Part shown: positions 42,804 to 51,502 of the stretch, in pieces | Position numbering within the stretch: position 1 is the first letter of the stretch | Layout of the letters: every line of letters begins with the position of its first letter | Assembly (NCBI RefSeq): GCF_014236655.1 | Contig: NZ_JACMYG010000016.1 | Span: forward strand, 1-64,000 | Origin: Pseudomonas kielensis | Lineage (GTDB): Bacteria; Pseudomonadota; Gammaproteobacteria; Pseudomonadales; Pseudomonadaceae | Length of the DNA stretch: 64,000 bases | Reading direction: 5' to 3' | Notes under the pieces: generated by a model | What the model was told of the DNA's origin: nothing | Databases searched by the model: none | What the model saw: only the letters and a program-made list of their open reading frames with translations | Made by a program: the position numbers and the translations under genes

Positions 42804-43175
42804 ATGGAATATGACATCAACGGCGTGCCGAGCGACCCGGCCTGGTCGAGCATCCCGCCGCATGCCCGCCAGGTGTTCCTGTGTACCGGTCCGCGCTGTG
42901 TGGCTAGGGGGTCCCTGGCGTTGTGGAAAACCCTGCGCCGGGAATTGCTCAAGCACGACCGGATCGAAACGCCCGAAGGCGTCCTGCTGACCCGCACCGG
43001 CTGCCAGTTCCCCTGCAACCTGGGGCCAGTGCTGACCGTTTACCCGGATGCTTGCTGGTACCGGGTGCGCGATGACCAGGAGGTCAAGCAACTGGTGGAC
43101 GGGCATCTGGTAGCGGGTGCGGTGGTCGCGCACTTGCTGATCGGCGCGCGTGCGGGAGGTTCGCCCGATGCTTAG
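42804..43175 (+). CDS. thioredoxin-like [2Fe-2S] ferredoxin-domain protein
   Basis: A 123-residue protein of the (2Fe-2S) thioredoxin-like family. Ligand cysteines are C27 and C32 (FLCTGPRCVARG) and C67 and C71 (GCQFPCNLGPVLTVYPDACWY). ATG at 42804 has GAGGGAG 8 nt upstream. It sits between btuB and a BtuF-like gene and is therefore under the same riboswitch. Similar ferredoxins occur in cobalamin gene clusters; a role in reducing cobalt or removing the upper ligand is possible but unproven. Its end overlaps the next gene by 8 bp. Confidence 0.85.
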   Translation: MEYDINGVPSDPAWSSIPPHARQVFLCTGPRCVARGSLALWKTLRRELLKHDRIETPEGVLLTRTGCQFPCNLGPVLTVYPDACWYRVRDDQEVKQLVDGHLVAGAVVAHLLIGARAGGSPDA

Positions 43176-44100
43176 GCGACTGCTGCTCAGTGCGTCGCTC
43201 TGTGCCCCGCTACCCGCATGGGCGCAGACCTACGACAACTGCGGAACAACCCAGGTGATCGAGCAGGCGCCGCAACGCATCATCGCGCTCAACCAGCACA
43301 GCGCCGACACCTTGCTGGCCCTGGGCGCCGGTCCGACGCTGATTGGCGTGGCCTATATCGACGATGACAAGGAAGCGATCGAACACGGCGCCTACCGCGG
43401 CATCCCGCTCATCTCCAAACGTTATCCATCGGCCGAGGTGCTGTACACCCAGCACGCCGACCTGGTGGTGGGCGGGTTTGCCTCGGCCTTTGCGCAACAC
43501 CTGAGCTCACGGCCGATGCTGGCCCGCCAGGGCATTGCCAGTTACCTGCTGGAGTCCGCCTGCGACCAGCGCTCCCTGGATTTTTTCGCGCACATCCGCG
43601 CCGACCTGCAAACCCTCGGCGCCCTGCTGCAACGCCCCGGGCAGGCGCAGCAGTTGAGCGCCGCCCTGGACGCCGACCTGGCCCGGGCCGCGGCCCTGCA
43701 CAGCGGTACCAAACCGTTGTCGGTGTTCTACCTGGACAGCGAAGCGGACGGCCTGGACAGCGTCGGCAAACACGCCTTCGTCACGGCCCTGCTCAGCGCC
43801 GCCGGGGCGCGCAATGCCTTCGCCGAGGTCGACCAGGGCCACCTGAGCGTGAGCCGCGAGACCCTGCTCGCCAGTGACCCCGACGTGCTGTTGCTGGCCG
43901 ACGCCGTCTGGTCTCCGGCCAGCCGCAAACGGTATCTGCTGCGCCACGACCCGGTGCTCTCGCAACTGCGGGCCGTGAAGCAAAACCGCATGCTCGACGT
44001 GCCCTTCGCCCATCTGCTGCCAACGTTCGCCAGTGGGCGCGTGGCGCTGGAGTTGGCGCAGCGTTTAAAGGAAATGGGAGTCGAGGGCCGTCGCCCGTAG
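43168..44100 (+). CDS. periplasmic binding protein, BtuF/FecB type
   Basis: A 310-residue class III binding protein. Signal peptide at residues 1-19 (LLLSASLCAPLPAWA). Two lobes are joined by a long helix; the entry motif is QRIIALNQHSADTLLALGAGPTLIGVAY and the second lobe begins near SVFYLDSEADGLD. Start at the ATG at 43168 with GGGAGG 8 nt upstream. Position in the riboswitch-controlled operon supports a B12 or B12-precursor ligand. BtuC and BtuD are not present here. Confidence 0.83.
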   Translation: MLRRLLLSASLCAPLPAWAQTYDNCGTTQVIEQAPQRIIALNQHSADTLLALGAGPTLIGVAYIDDDKEAIEHGAYRGIPLISKRYPSAEVLYTQHADLVVGGFASAFAQHLSSRPMLARQGIASYLLESACDQRSLDFFAHIRADLQTLGALLQRPGQAQQLSAALDADLARAAALHSGTKPLSVFYLDSEADGLDSVGKHAFVTALLSAAGARNAFAEVDQGHLSVSRETLLASDPDVLLLADAVWSPASRKRYLLRHDPVLSQLRAVKQNRMLDVPFAHLLPTFASGRVALELAQRLKEMGVEGRRP

Positions 44101-44134
44101 CCGCTGTCGAGCCTGCGAGGCTGCGTTCGGGCTG

Positions 44135-45178
44135 CTACGGGACCCCTACGGCCACGCGCTGGACCAGTCCGTCGGCGTGGCAGATGACGCGATTGCGGCC
44201 GGTGGTCTTGGCGGCGTACAGCGCCAGGTCGGCGTCGCTGAGCCATTGCGTGGCGTCGCTGTGCATCGGGTTGAACGCCGCCAGGCCGATACTCAAGCTG
44301 ACTTGCAGGGCCGGGCTCTGTTCGTAGCCCAGGCCCGAAAAACGGTCGCGCAGGGCGTCCATCGCCTGGACCGCATGGGCCAGCGGCACGTCGGGGAGAA
44401 TGACGCAGAACTCGTCGCCGCCGTAACGCCCCGCGACATCCGTGGCGCGCAGGTTCTGCTTGAGGATCTTGCTCAACTGGCGCAGCACAATGTCCCCGGC
44501 GACATGCCCGTAGGTGTCGTTGATCGACTTGAAATGGTCGATGTCGATCAAGGCAATCGCCCCGCCGGCCTGCTGACGCTGGCAGCGCTGGAACTCGATT
44601 TCCAGGGCGTCTTTCCACGCCCCGTGATTCAGCAGCCCGGTCAGGCTGTCGGTACGACTCAGGGCCAACAGTTCGCGTTTGCTTTTACCCAGGGCATGGG
44701 TCTGGCGAAAGCAGATCCAGCCCAGTGCCAGCGGGTAGAAGGTCAGCAACGGCAGGCAGGCATACAACTGCAAGGGACTGGTCGGCGGAATAAAGGCCGG
44801 AAAAAACAACAACAGTCCCAATCCCAGCCCCAGCGACTGGGCCATGAGGCCGGCGAGCAGGAAGCGCACGCCGCCGATGGCCACGTTGTTCATGGCCATC
44901 ATCGACAGCGTGGCGACGCTGGGCAGCGGGTTGAACTGCATGGCCGCCACCCAGAAGCCGCCCATGAACGAGTCGATCAACAGGTTGCGGTATTCCGCGC
45001 GATAGGGCTGTGCCGAGCGGCGCGTCCACTGGTACGCCAGGTGCGGCCATACCAGGCCGTTGAACAGCATCAGTGCCACCAGCCACACCGGCGGCTTGAG
45101 CGGCAGCAGCGCCGCGCCCACGCACAACAGGCCCAGCACCAAGCCGAGGGAGCGCGAGGTGTACAACCTCCTGGCCAT
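44135..45178 (-). CDS. diguanylate cyclase with MASE2 membrane sensor (AdrA/DgcC-like)
   Basis: A 347-residue enzyme making cyclic di-GMP. Residues ~10-160 form a MASE2 membrane domain with the family motif GLVWPHLAYQWTRRSAQPYR, then FMGGFWVAAMQFNPLPSV. The GGDEF domain is at ~175-330 with an intact G253-GDEF-F257 active site and a product-inhibition I-site R244-ATD-247. This is the arrangement of E. coli DgcC (AdrA), which drives cellulose synthesis. ATG at 45178 has AGGAAAGGG 7 nt upstream and is preferred to 45208. The monooxygenase gene is divergent. Confidence 0.9.
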   Translation of the reverse strand: MARRLYTSRSLGLVLGLLCVGAALLPLKPPVWLVALMLFNGLVWPHLAYQWTRRSAQPYRAEYRNLLIDSFMGGFWVAAMQFNPLPSVATLSMMAMNNVAIGGVRFLLAGLMAQSLGLGLGLLLFFPAFIPPTSPLQLYACLPLLTFYPLALGWICFRQTHALGKSKRELLALSRTDSLTGLLNHGAWKDALEIEFQRCQRQQAGGAIALIDIDHFKSINDTYGHVAGDIVLRQLSKILKQNLRATDVAGRYGGDEFCVILPDVPLAHAVQAMDALRDRFSGLGYEQSPALQVSLSIGLAAFNPMHSDATQWLSDADLALYAAKTTGRNRVICHADGLVQRVAVGVP

Positions 45179-45241
45179 TGAAAGACCCTTTCCTGCAACA
45201 GGCTGCATAGGGGGTCAACGCTCCTCTTGGTGCGGCAGATG

Positions 45242-45289
45242 GGAACCCTGCGACGGCAAGTTCCGTAGACGGCAATACTTCGGAGTCTA
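45242..45289 (-). promoter_or_regulatory. tandem hairpins in the diguanylate cyclase leader
   Basis: Read on the minus strand, TAGAC/GTCTA (14-nt loop) and GGAAC/GTTCC (13-nt loop) lie back to back, ending 64 nt before the start codon. A class of Pseudomonas RNAs upstream of GGDEF genes is known; whether this belongs to it cannot be judged by eye. Confidence 0.35.
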
Positions 45290-45435
45290 TCAGGGCAACG
45301 TCAAATAGCCATCACCGTCCAGCAGCCAGAAAAAGGTGACTCGGCCTACCCGGCGACGAAAGATTGACTATAAATGAGAGGGACTTATCGCACCGCCGAG
45401 ACTCGCGTGCGGCGCAACGCTAAACGAGGAGGATC

Positions 45436-46890
45436 ATGCACACCTATCAGGTATTGATCATCGGCAGCGGTTTTGGCGGCCAGTGTGCGGCGGTCAACCT
45501 GCAGAAGGCCGGTATCGACGATTTCCGCCTGTTGGAACGGCGTGATTTTTTTGGCGGCACCTGGTGTCAGAATACCTACCCCGGCGCCGCCGTCGATGTG
45601 CCCTCCCCGCTCTATTCCCTGTCGTTCGCCTCCTGGCCCTGGACGCAGATGTTCGCCGAACAGGCCGAGCTGCACCGCTACACCCAGCATGTGGTCGATC
45701 GCTACCAACTGCGCGACAAGGTCGAGCTGCAGGCCGATGTCGAGCGGGTCGAATGGGACGACAGCGCCCGGCAATGGCAGGTCTTCACCCGTGGCAAAGG
45801 CACCTTCCGGGCGCAGTTCCTGATCAACGCCTCCGGGCCACTGAGCCAACCGGTGATCCCGGCGTTCGAAGGCCAGCAGCGTTTTGCCGGCACCACCTTC
45901 CACAGCAATGCCTGGGATCACCGCTACGACTACCGCAACAAGCGGGTCGCCATCGTCGGTAGCGGGGCCAGTGCCGCGCAGATCATTCCCAGCATTGCGC
46001 CGCAGGTGGCCCACTTGCATGTGTTCCAGCGCACCCCACACTGGGTCCTGCCCCGCGCCGACCGCCATTTCGGCCGTTTCCAGCGCTGGCTGCTGGGCCT
46101 CAAGCCGGCCTACAAACTGCTGCGCTGGCTGATCTATTGGCAGTTCGAAACCCGGGTGATCGCCTTCAAATACTCCAAGACCGCCCTCAAGCTGGTGCAG
46201 CACCAGGCGCTCAATCATCTCAAGCGCCAGGTGCCGGACCCGGTACTGCGGCAAAAACTCACCCCGGACTACACCATCGGCTGCAAGCGGGTGATTCTGT
46301 CCAGCACCCTGTACCCGGCGCTGACCCGCGCCAACGTCACCTTGCATGGTCGAGACCAGGGCATTGCCGCGCTGGACGAACGCGGTATCCGCACCGTCGA
46401 CGGCCAGCACATCGACCTCGACCTGATCGTCTGGGCCACCGGCTACGACGCCACCGACGGAGTCATCAACTATCCGGTGCTGGGCAAACACGGCACTCGC
46501 CTCAGCGACGTCTGGGCGCTCTACCCGCGCGCCTACCTGGGCACCAGCCTGCCGGACTTTCCCAACCTGTTTATCGTCACCGGCCCCAACACCGGCATCG
46601 GCCACACCTCGGCCCTGTTCATCATCGAATCGCAGATGAACTACATCCTCGACTGCATTCGCACCCTCAAGACACAGGGTCTGCGCAGCATTGAGGTACG
46701 CAAGGAAGCCGAAAGCGCCTATACCGAAATGATCCACCAGCAAATGCAGCGCACCGTGTGGAAATCCGGTGGCTGCCACAGCTGGTATCAAAGCAAGAGC
46801 GGTCACGTGATCGCCATGTTTCCGGGATTCAGTTTCAGCTACCACCAACTGACGCGCCGGTTGAAACCGGGCGACCACATCCTGTCCTGA
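45436..46890 (+). CDS. flavin monooxygenase, Baeyer-Villiger type
   Basis: A 484-residue FAD/NADPH monooxygenase. The FAD motif is IIGSGFGGQ (residues 8-16) and the NADPH motif VAIVGSGASA (171-180). Just before the latter lies FAGTTFHSNAWDH (150-162), a good match to the Baeyer-Villiger fingerprint FxGxxxHxxxW(P/D). The predicted reaction converts a ketone to an ester or lactone. AGGAGG lies 5 nt before the ATG. An alpha/beta hydrolase gene follows after 20 bp, which would cleave such a product. The substrate is unknown. Confidence 0.88.
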   Translation: MHTYQVLIIGSGFGGQCAAVNLQKAGIDDFRLLERRDFFGGTWCQNTYPGAAVDVPSPLYSLSFASWPWTQMFAEQAELHRYTQHVVDRYQLRDKVELQADVERVEWDDSARQWQVFTRGKGTFRAQFLINASGPLSQPVIPAFEGQQRFAGTTFHSNAWDHRYDYRNKRVAIVGSGASAAQIIPSIAPQVAHLHVFQRTPHWVLPRADRHFGRFQRWLLGLKPAYKLLRWLIYWQFETRVIAFKYSKTALKLVQHQALNHLKRQVPDPVLRQKLTPDYTIGCKRVILSSTLYPALTRANVTLHGRDQGIAALDERGIRTVDGQHIDLDLIVWATGYDATDGVINYPVLGKHGTRLSDVWALYPRAYLGTSLPDFPNLFIVTGPNTGIGHTSALFIIESQMNYILDCIRTLKTQGLRSIEVRKEAESAYTEMIHQQMQRTVWKSGGCHSWYQSKSGHVIAMFPGFSFSYHQLTRRLKPGDHILS

Positions 46891-46910
46891 CATGTACTGG
46901 GGAGAACGCG

Positions 46911-47840
46911 ATGGTGATTGTGCTGATCCTTGCCGTGCTGCTGGCCTACTGGACCTGGCGAACCTGGCCGCGCATCGGCCACCTGTTGTACGACGCCAGC
47001 ACCGCGTTGGAGGCGCGCCTGTACCGCCTGGAAAAAGTCACCATGCCGATAGCGGAAATGGGCATGGTCACCTACCAGGGCGGGCCGGACACACCGGACA
47101 GGACCCTGCTGATGCTCCACGGCTACAGCGCCGACAAGGCCATCTGGTTGCGCTTCGCCCGGCATTTTGTCGACGACTGCCGGGTGATCATTCCCGACCA
47201 GGCCGGCCACGGTGAAACCGGGTTCAAGGCCGGAGGCGGCTACGACATCCCGACCCAGGCCGAACGAATGATCCAGTTGCTGGACGCCTGTGGCATCGGC
47301 AAGGTCCACGTGATCGGCAACTCCATGGGCGGCTACATCGCCGCTTGGCTGGCGGCCGCCCACCCGGGTCGAATCGCCTCACTGACCCTGATTGACCCTG
47401 CGGGCCTGAGTTCACCCGAGCCCAGCGACATGGAGCGGCTGCTGGCCGCCGGCACCAATCCGTTCCTGATCCACTCGCAAGACGACTTCAAGCGGCTCTA
47501 TCGGATGACCATGGCTTCCCCGCCCTGGGTTCCGGGCGTGGTGCTGGCGGCGATTGCCGAACATTACGAGGACCGGCGCGACGAGCTGGCGGAGATCTTC
47601 GAGGACTTTCACGCCAGCCAGCCGATCGGCTCCCGGCTGGCGCAGATCCACGCCCCGACGCTGTTGCTGTGGGGGCGCGAAGACCGCTTGCTGCATGTCA
47701 GCAGCGCCCAAGTCTGGGCCAAGGGCATCGCCGGTGCCCGCCTGGAAATCTGGGACGGTATCGGCCATATGCCGATGGTCGAGCGCCCCGCGCAGACGGC
47801 AGCCTTGTATCGGCAGTTTCTTGAGCGCCCGCGGCGTTAG
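46911..47840 (+). CDS. alpha/beta hydrolase, membrane-anchored
   Basis: A 309-residue serine hydrolase. An N-terminal helix (residues 1-18) probably anchors it to the inner membrane. LLMLHGYS forms the oxyanion region, the nucleophile S138 is in GNSMGG, and the acid and base are in LWGREDRLLH and IGHMPMVERP. The frame is open further upstream, but ATG at 46911 has GGGGAGAA upstream and starts 20 bp after the monooxygenase stop. It is the likely esterase/lactonase partner of that enzyme; the known lipases of this shape are another possibility. Confidence 0.85.
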   Translation: MVIVLILAVLLAYWTWRTWPRIGHLLYDASTALEARLYRLEKVTMPIAEMGMVTYQGGPDTPDRTLLMLHGYSADKAIWLRFARHFVDDCRVIIPDQAGHGETGFKAGGGYDIPTQAERMIQLLDACGIGKVHVIGNSMGGYIAAWLAAAHPGRIASLTLIDPAGLSSPEPSDMERLLAAGTNPFLIHSQDDFKRLYRMTMASPPWVPGVVLAAIAEHYEDRRDELAEIFEDFHASQPIGSRLAQIHAPTLLLWGREDRLLHVSSAQVWAKGIAGARLEIWDGIGHMPMVERPAQTAALYRQFLERPRR

Positions 47841-48020
47841 CCCGACGCCTGGCGACAGTCGAAAAACTACTGATCCGCAAAGGCAACAGCCAGAGAAGCC
47901 ATAACGACCTGTGCAGCAGTCGTTTGCAGAATGAAGTTCGGAAGAAACTTCGTTTGCAAGCCCCGCCAGCGCCGAACAGAATCGGCCTACTTCACTGTCA
48001 CTGCGCCGGGATTCCTATTC

Positions 48021-49418
48021 ATGAGCAACCAGAACGTCGTCAGCCCTGACCTGATCCGCCAACGCTTCTCACGGGCGATGTCGGACATGTACCGCGAAGA
48101 AGTGCCGTTGTACGGCGCCTTGATGGCGCTGGTAGCCCAGACCAACGCCCAGGTACTGGAGCAGGATCCGGCCATCGCCCGGCAACTGAGTGCCACGGGC
48201 GAAATCGACCGCCTGGACCTGGAACGCCACGGCGCAATCCGCGTGGGCAGCGCCAGCGAACTGGCCACCCTGTGCCGGCTGTTTGCGGTGATGGGCATGG
48301 AGCCGGTGGGTTACTACGACCTCACCCCGGCCGGGGTGCCGGTGCATTCCACGGCGTTTCGCGCCGTGCATGAAAGCGCACTGCAGATCAGCCCGTTTCG
48401 TGTATTCACCTCGCTGCTGCGCCTGGAACTGATCGCCGACCCCGAGCTGCGCGCCTTTGCCGAATCGGTGCTGGCCCGGCGCTCGATCTTCACCGCCCAG
48501 GCCCTGCAACTGATCGACCTGGCCGAACAGCAAGGCGGTCTCGACGAAGCCCAGGCCCAGGCGTTTGTCGAACAGGCACTGGAGACCTTCCGCTGGCACC
48601 ACCACGCCACGGTCACCGCCGCGCAGTACCAGCAACTGAGCGCCCAGCACCGGCTGGTCGCCGACGTGGTGGCGTTCAAGGGCCCGCACATCAACCACCT
48701 GACACCGCGCACCCTGGACATCGACATCGTGCAGGCGCAGATGCCTGCGCATGGCATCACCCCCAAGGCCGTCATCGAGGGGCCGCCCCGTCGCCAGTGC
48801 CCGATCCTGCTGCGCCAGACCAGCTTCAAAGCGCTGGATGAAGCCATCGCCTTCACCGACCAGCAGCAGGCCAGCGGCAGTCACAGCGCGCGCTTCGGCG
48901 AAATCGAGCAGCGCGGCGCGGCCCTGACGCCCCAAGGCCGGGCGCTTTACGACCGGCTGCTGAATGCCGCCCGCGACGAGCTTCAGGACTTCCCCAACGA
49001 GGCCAACGCCGAACGCTACAACCGCCTGATGCACCAGCACTTCGAAGCGTTCCCGGACAGCTACGCCGCCCTGCGTGAGCAAGACCTGGCCTACTTCCGG
49101 TATTTCGTCACTGAACAAGGCCGCACCGCCCCTGCCCAAGCGCTCAAGGGCCTGAGCCTGGACGCTTTGCTGCAGGCGGGTTTCCTGCGGTTCGAGCCGC
49201 TGGTGTACGAGGACTTCCTGCCGGTCAGCGCCGCCGGGATCTTCCAGTCGAACCTGGGCGATGCCGCACAGACCCACTATGCACAGCACTCCAACCAAGC
49301 CGCGTTCGAGCAGGCGTTGGGGCGTTCGACCATCGATGAACTGGGGTTGTATGCACAAACGCAGCAGCGTTCGCTTGAAGAGTGTTACGCGGCGTTAAAT
49401 CTGCCAGCGCGCAACTAA
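48021..49418 (+). CDS. hglS: 2-oxoadipate dioxygenase/decarboxylase HglS (DUF1338/YdcJ family)
   Basis: A 465-residue Fe(II) enzyme predicted to turn 2-oxoadipate into D-2-hydroxyglutarate in lysine breakdown, as shown for P. putida HglS. With the ATG at 48021, the metal ligands described for HglS fall exactly at H70, H226 and E294, and the substrate-binding arginine at R74 (ERHGAIR, HINH, RFGEIEQ). That agreement also supports this start over one 30 codons upstream, although the ribosome-binding site is weak. It stands alone, not beside other lysine genes. Confidence 0.93.
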   Translation: MSNQNVVSPDLIRQRFSRAMSDMYREEVPLYGALMALVAQTNAQVLEQDPAIARQLSATGEIDRLDLERHGAIRVGSASELATLCRLFAVMGMEPVGYYDLTPAGVPVHSTAFRAVHESALQISPFRVFTSLLRLELIADPELRAFAESVLARRSIFTAQALQLIDLAEQQGGLDEAQAQAFVEQALETFRWHHHATVTAAQYQQLSAQHRLVADVVAFKGPHINHLTPRTLDIDIVQAQMPAHGITPKAVIEGPPRRQCPILLRQTSFKALDEAIAFTDQQQASGSHSARFGEIEQRGAALTPQGRALYDRLLNAARDELQDFPNEANAERYNRLMHQHFEAFPDSYAALREQDLAYFRYFVTEQGRTAPAQALKGLSLDALLQAGFLRFEPLVYEDFLPVSAAGIFQSNLGDAAQTHYAQHSNQAAFEQALGRSTIDELGLYAQTQQRSLEECYAALNLPARN

Positions 49419-49424
49419 GGCACG

Positions 49425-49455
49425 AACATTCATAAATGTTGTACATCTGAATGTT
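49425..49455 (+). terminator. inverted repeat after hglS
   Basis: AACATTCA and TGAATGTT form an 8-bp stem with a 15-nt loop, 6 nt after the hglS stop, followed by GTTTGT. A weak terminator is possible. Confidence 0.4.
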
Positions 49456-49479
49456 GTTTGTCGAACTGTGTAGAAAGGA

Positions 49480-49542
49480 GTTCGCCCAGTGTAATGGCCT
49501 GGCAATCCTTGCACTGGTAAAGAGCCATGGCACTGGGCGAAC
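49480..49542. other. long structured inverted repeat, function unknown
   Basis: GTTCGCCCAGTG (49480-49491) and CACTGGGCGAAC (49531-49542) are perfect 12-bp arms. Inside, ATGGC/GCCAT (49494-49498 and 49524-49528) extends the stem and GCAA-TCC-TTGC adds a small hairpin. No T-run follows on either side. It does not resemble the REP or the other repeats in the window. Confidence 0.5.
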
Positions 49543-49630
49543 GTGGGGAATTTTAATGCAAGTTGGCAGATATGTCCGGTGACAAATTCTGAATAAATGT
49601 GCAGTCATATTTCAACGGAATTCATAAGCG

Positions 49631-49674
49631 AAAAAAAACGAAACCCGGTGGGGGATCATCCTCACCGGGTTTCG
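49631..49674 (-). terminator. intrinsic terminator of the 49697 gene
   Basis: On the minus strand CGAAACCCGGTG and CACCGGGTTTCG form a perfect 12-bp stem with a 12-nt loop, followed by eight Ts (49631-49638). It starts 22 nt after the stop codon. Confidence 0.92.
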
Positions 49675-49696
49675 TTTGATTCTGCGACAAGAAATC

Positions 49697-50275
49697 TTAG
49701 TGCGCCGTGGTGACCTTCAGCACGTCGGTGTAGACCACCACCACGCTCTGGTCGACCTTGAGGTCCTTGAGCTTGGCCTGCAGCTCAGGTTTTTCCACGG
49801 TCACCGTCTTTTTCACGCCCGCCGGGTTCTGCAGCGTTACCTGGTTTTTCGCCAGGTCAATGGCGGTGATTTTCAGCTGCACCTTGACCTGACGGTAGGC
49901 AGTGCCGCCCGGGTTCGGATTGTTCTCGGTGGCGCGCATTTCCCCGACCCGCTCAACCGAGCCCGGCAGGCTCTTGTCGATATCGGTGTCGAGGAACGTG
50001 CCGACCGAACGGATCACGTCCAGTTGCACCTTGTCGCCGGCCTTGAGGTTGCCCAGATCCTTGGCTTTTTCGCTCAACTGGATGTGCACCGGCTTGCCTT
50101 CGGCGCCTTCGAGTACCACCTCGCGATTGGCCGCATCGACGGAGATCACCTTGGTGATCACCTGATTGGCCTCGACCACTTCCGTCAGGGGAATATCCGC
50201 AGCGTAGGCACTGAGACTACCGGTAGAAAGCAGGGTGGCAAGTGTGATGGCTTTGGTCAGCGTATGAAGCTTCAT
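49697..50275 (-). CDS. exported protein of unknown function
   Basis: A 192-residue protein with a clear signal peptide (residues 1-25, ATLLSTGSLSAYA|AD). The mature part seems to be two copies of a small beta-barrel-like fold: VITKVISVDAANREVVLEGAEGK..LKAGDKVQLDVIRS and then VQLKITAIDLAKNQVTLQNPAGVKK..LKVDQSVVVVYTDVL. The repeated pattern of strand, acidic turn and LK.GD/Q resembles OB-like periplasmic domains. No enzymatic motif was seen. ATG at 50275 has AGGGAA upstream. It is a single gene with a strong terminator. Confidence 0.75.
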   Translation of the reverse strand: MKLHTLTKAITLATLLSTGSLSAYAADIPLTEVVEANQVITKVISVDAANREVVLEGAEGKPVHIQLSEKAKDLGNLKAGDKVQLDVIRSVGTFLDTDIDKSLPGSVERVGEMRATENNPNPGGTAYRQVKVQLKITAIDLAKNQVTLQNPAGVKKTVTVEKPELQAKLKDLKVDQSVVVVYTDVLKVTTAH

Positions 50276-50416
50276 GGCGATACATTCCCTGTGCAATAAA
50301 TATGGGCAGTGACTTACTACGCAAGCCTAAAGTCTTGTGTGTCGAGTGAGCATAGACATAGATCAGCACTTTTCCTAAAAACTTCCCGCACAGCACCGCG
50401 GACTGCAAATCAGCCC

Positions 50417-51502
50417 TCAATAACCGGTCATTTCCAGGTAGCCGGTGCCCAAGTGAGTGCCACTCAATTGCACCGGACCTTCCCAATAAGGAATGCGCAA
50501 GGCCATCCAGGCCCTGGGGTTCAGCGCCGCGACCCGAATGTCCAACCCCTCGCCCGCCACCTTGAGCGACCATTGGGTCGGCAACTGGCGCCCCGCCACT
50601 TCGCTACGGGCCAAGGGCGTCAGGCTGATGTCCTGGCGCGACAAGCTTCGGCTGCTGCCGTCCGGGTTGATCCAGGTGCCACTGAGGTAGCCTTGCCCGT
50701 CCTTCTCCCGGACCCGGAACAGCATCAGGTGCGCGCCACTGTCCAGGTGCAGGGAAAACCAGTCCCAACCGCTCTGCCCGGCCAGCAACGGCTGGCTGCT
50801 CCACTCCCGGTCAAGCCAGGCCGGGCCACTGACCTGGTAATGCACGCCATCGATCTCCAGGGTGCCGCGCGCCTGGAAAAACGGTTGGCTGTAGTAGTAC
50901 GAGGCCTGGCCCTGCTCGGACTTGCGACTAAAACCCTGCTCGCCCTGCAGCACCAAGGGCCGGCGGGTCGTCAGTTGCAGTTGATAGGCAAAGCCCGCGC
51001 CACTGGCCTGCACCTGCATCTCGGCCAACGGCTCCTGGGCCTCAGCCCGGCTGCTCAGGCGCCAGTCATCGATCCACGCCGCAAAGGGCACGCCCTGGAC
51101 CCCGGCCTGACCCACTCCGCCGCGAGCGTAGCGTTCGCCAGCATGATGCGCAGTGGCCGAGGTTACGGCGGCGTGGCCCAGCCAGATCACCTGACTGGCC
51201 CAGCCCGGCTGCTCGGGGCCGGGCTTGAGGGCGTTGCGAAACAGCGTCCACTGCACCCCGAACTCACGCCCCTGGGCGTCCTTGAGATTGGCCGTGAGGT
51301 ACCACCATTCAATGCGATAGCCTTCATGGGCGGCGTGATCGGCGGGGAAGCTGAACGTGCGCCCGGGGGTCACCTGACTGAAGGCCGCCGCATCGCTGCC
51401 CAGGCCGGCGAACCCCTGGTCGTCAGGCGGTGGCTTATCGCACCCGGCCAATGCCAGCGCCAGCACCAGCACCAGCAACGCAGACAGCCGGTTAATCGTC
51501 AT
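50417..51502 (-). CDS. CrtC/AttH-like lipoprotein (lipocalin-like fold)
   Basis: A 361-residue lipoprotein with signal and lipobox LALAGC. It belongs to the AttH/CrtC (carotenoid 1,2-hydratase-like) group, recognised by the conserved VTPGRTFSFPADHAAHEGYR, then IEWWYLTANLKDAQGREFGV near the N-terminus and by WLDREWSSQPL in the middle. A carotenoid role is unlikely. ATG at 51502 has AGGCGG 7 nt upstream and overlaps the permease gene by 11 bp. Together with the permease and ATPase it forms an AttEFGH-like set, thought to move lipids or peptides across the envelope. Confidence 0.82.
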   Translation of the reverse strand: MTINRLSALLVLVLALALAGCDKPPPDDQGFAGLGSDAAAFSQVTPGRTFSFPADHAAHEGYRIEWWYLTANLKDAQGREFGVQWTLFRNALKPGPEQPGWASQVIWLGHAAVTSATAHHAGERYARGGVGQAGVQGVPFAAWIDDWRLSSRAEAQEPLAEMQVQASGAGFAYQLQLTTRRPLVLQGEQGFSRKSEQGQASYYYSQPFFQARGTLEIDGVHYQVSGPAWLDREWSSQPLLAGQSGWDWFSLHLDSGAHLMLFRVREKDGQGYLSGTWINPDGSSRSLSRQDISLTPLARSEVAGRQLPTQWSLKVAGEGLDIRVAALNPRAWMALRIPYWEGPVQLSGTHLGTGYLEMTGY

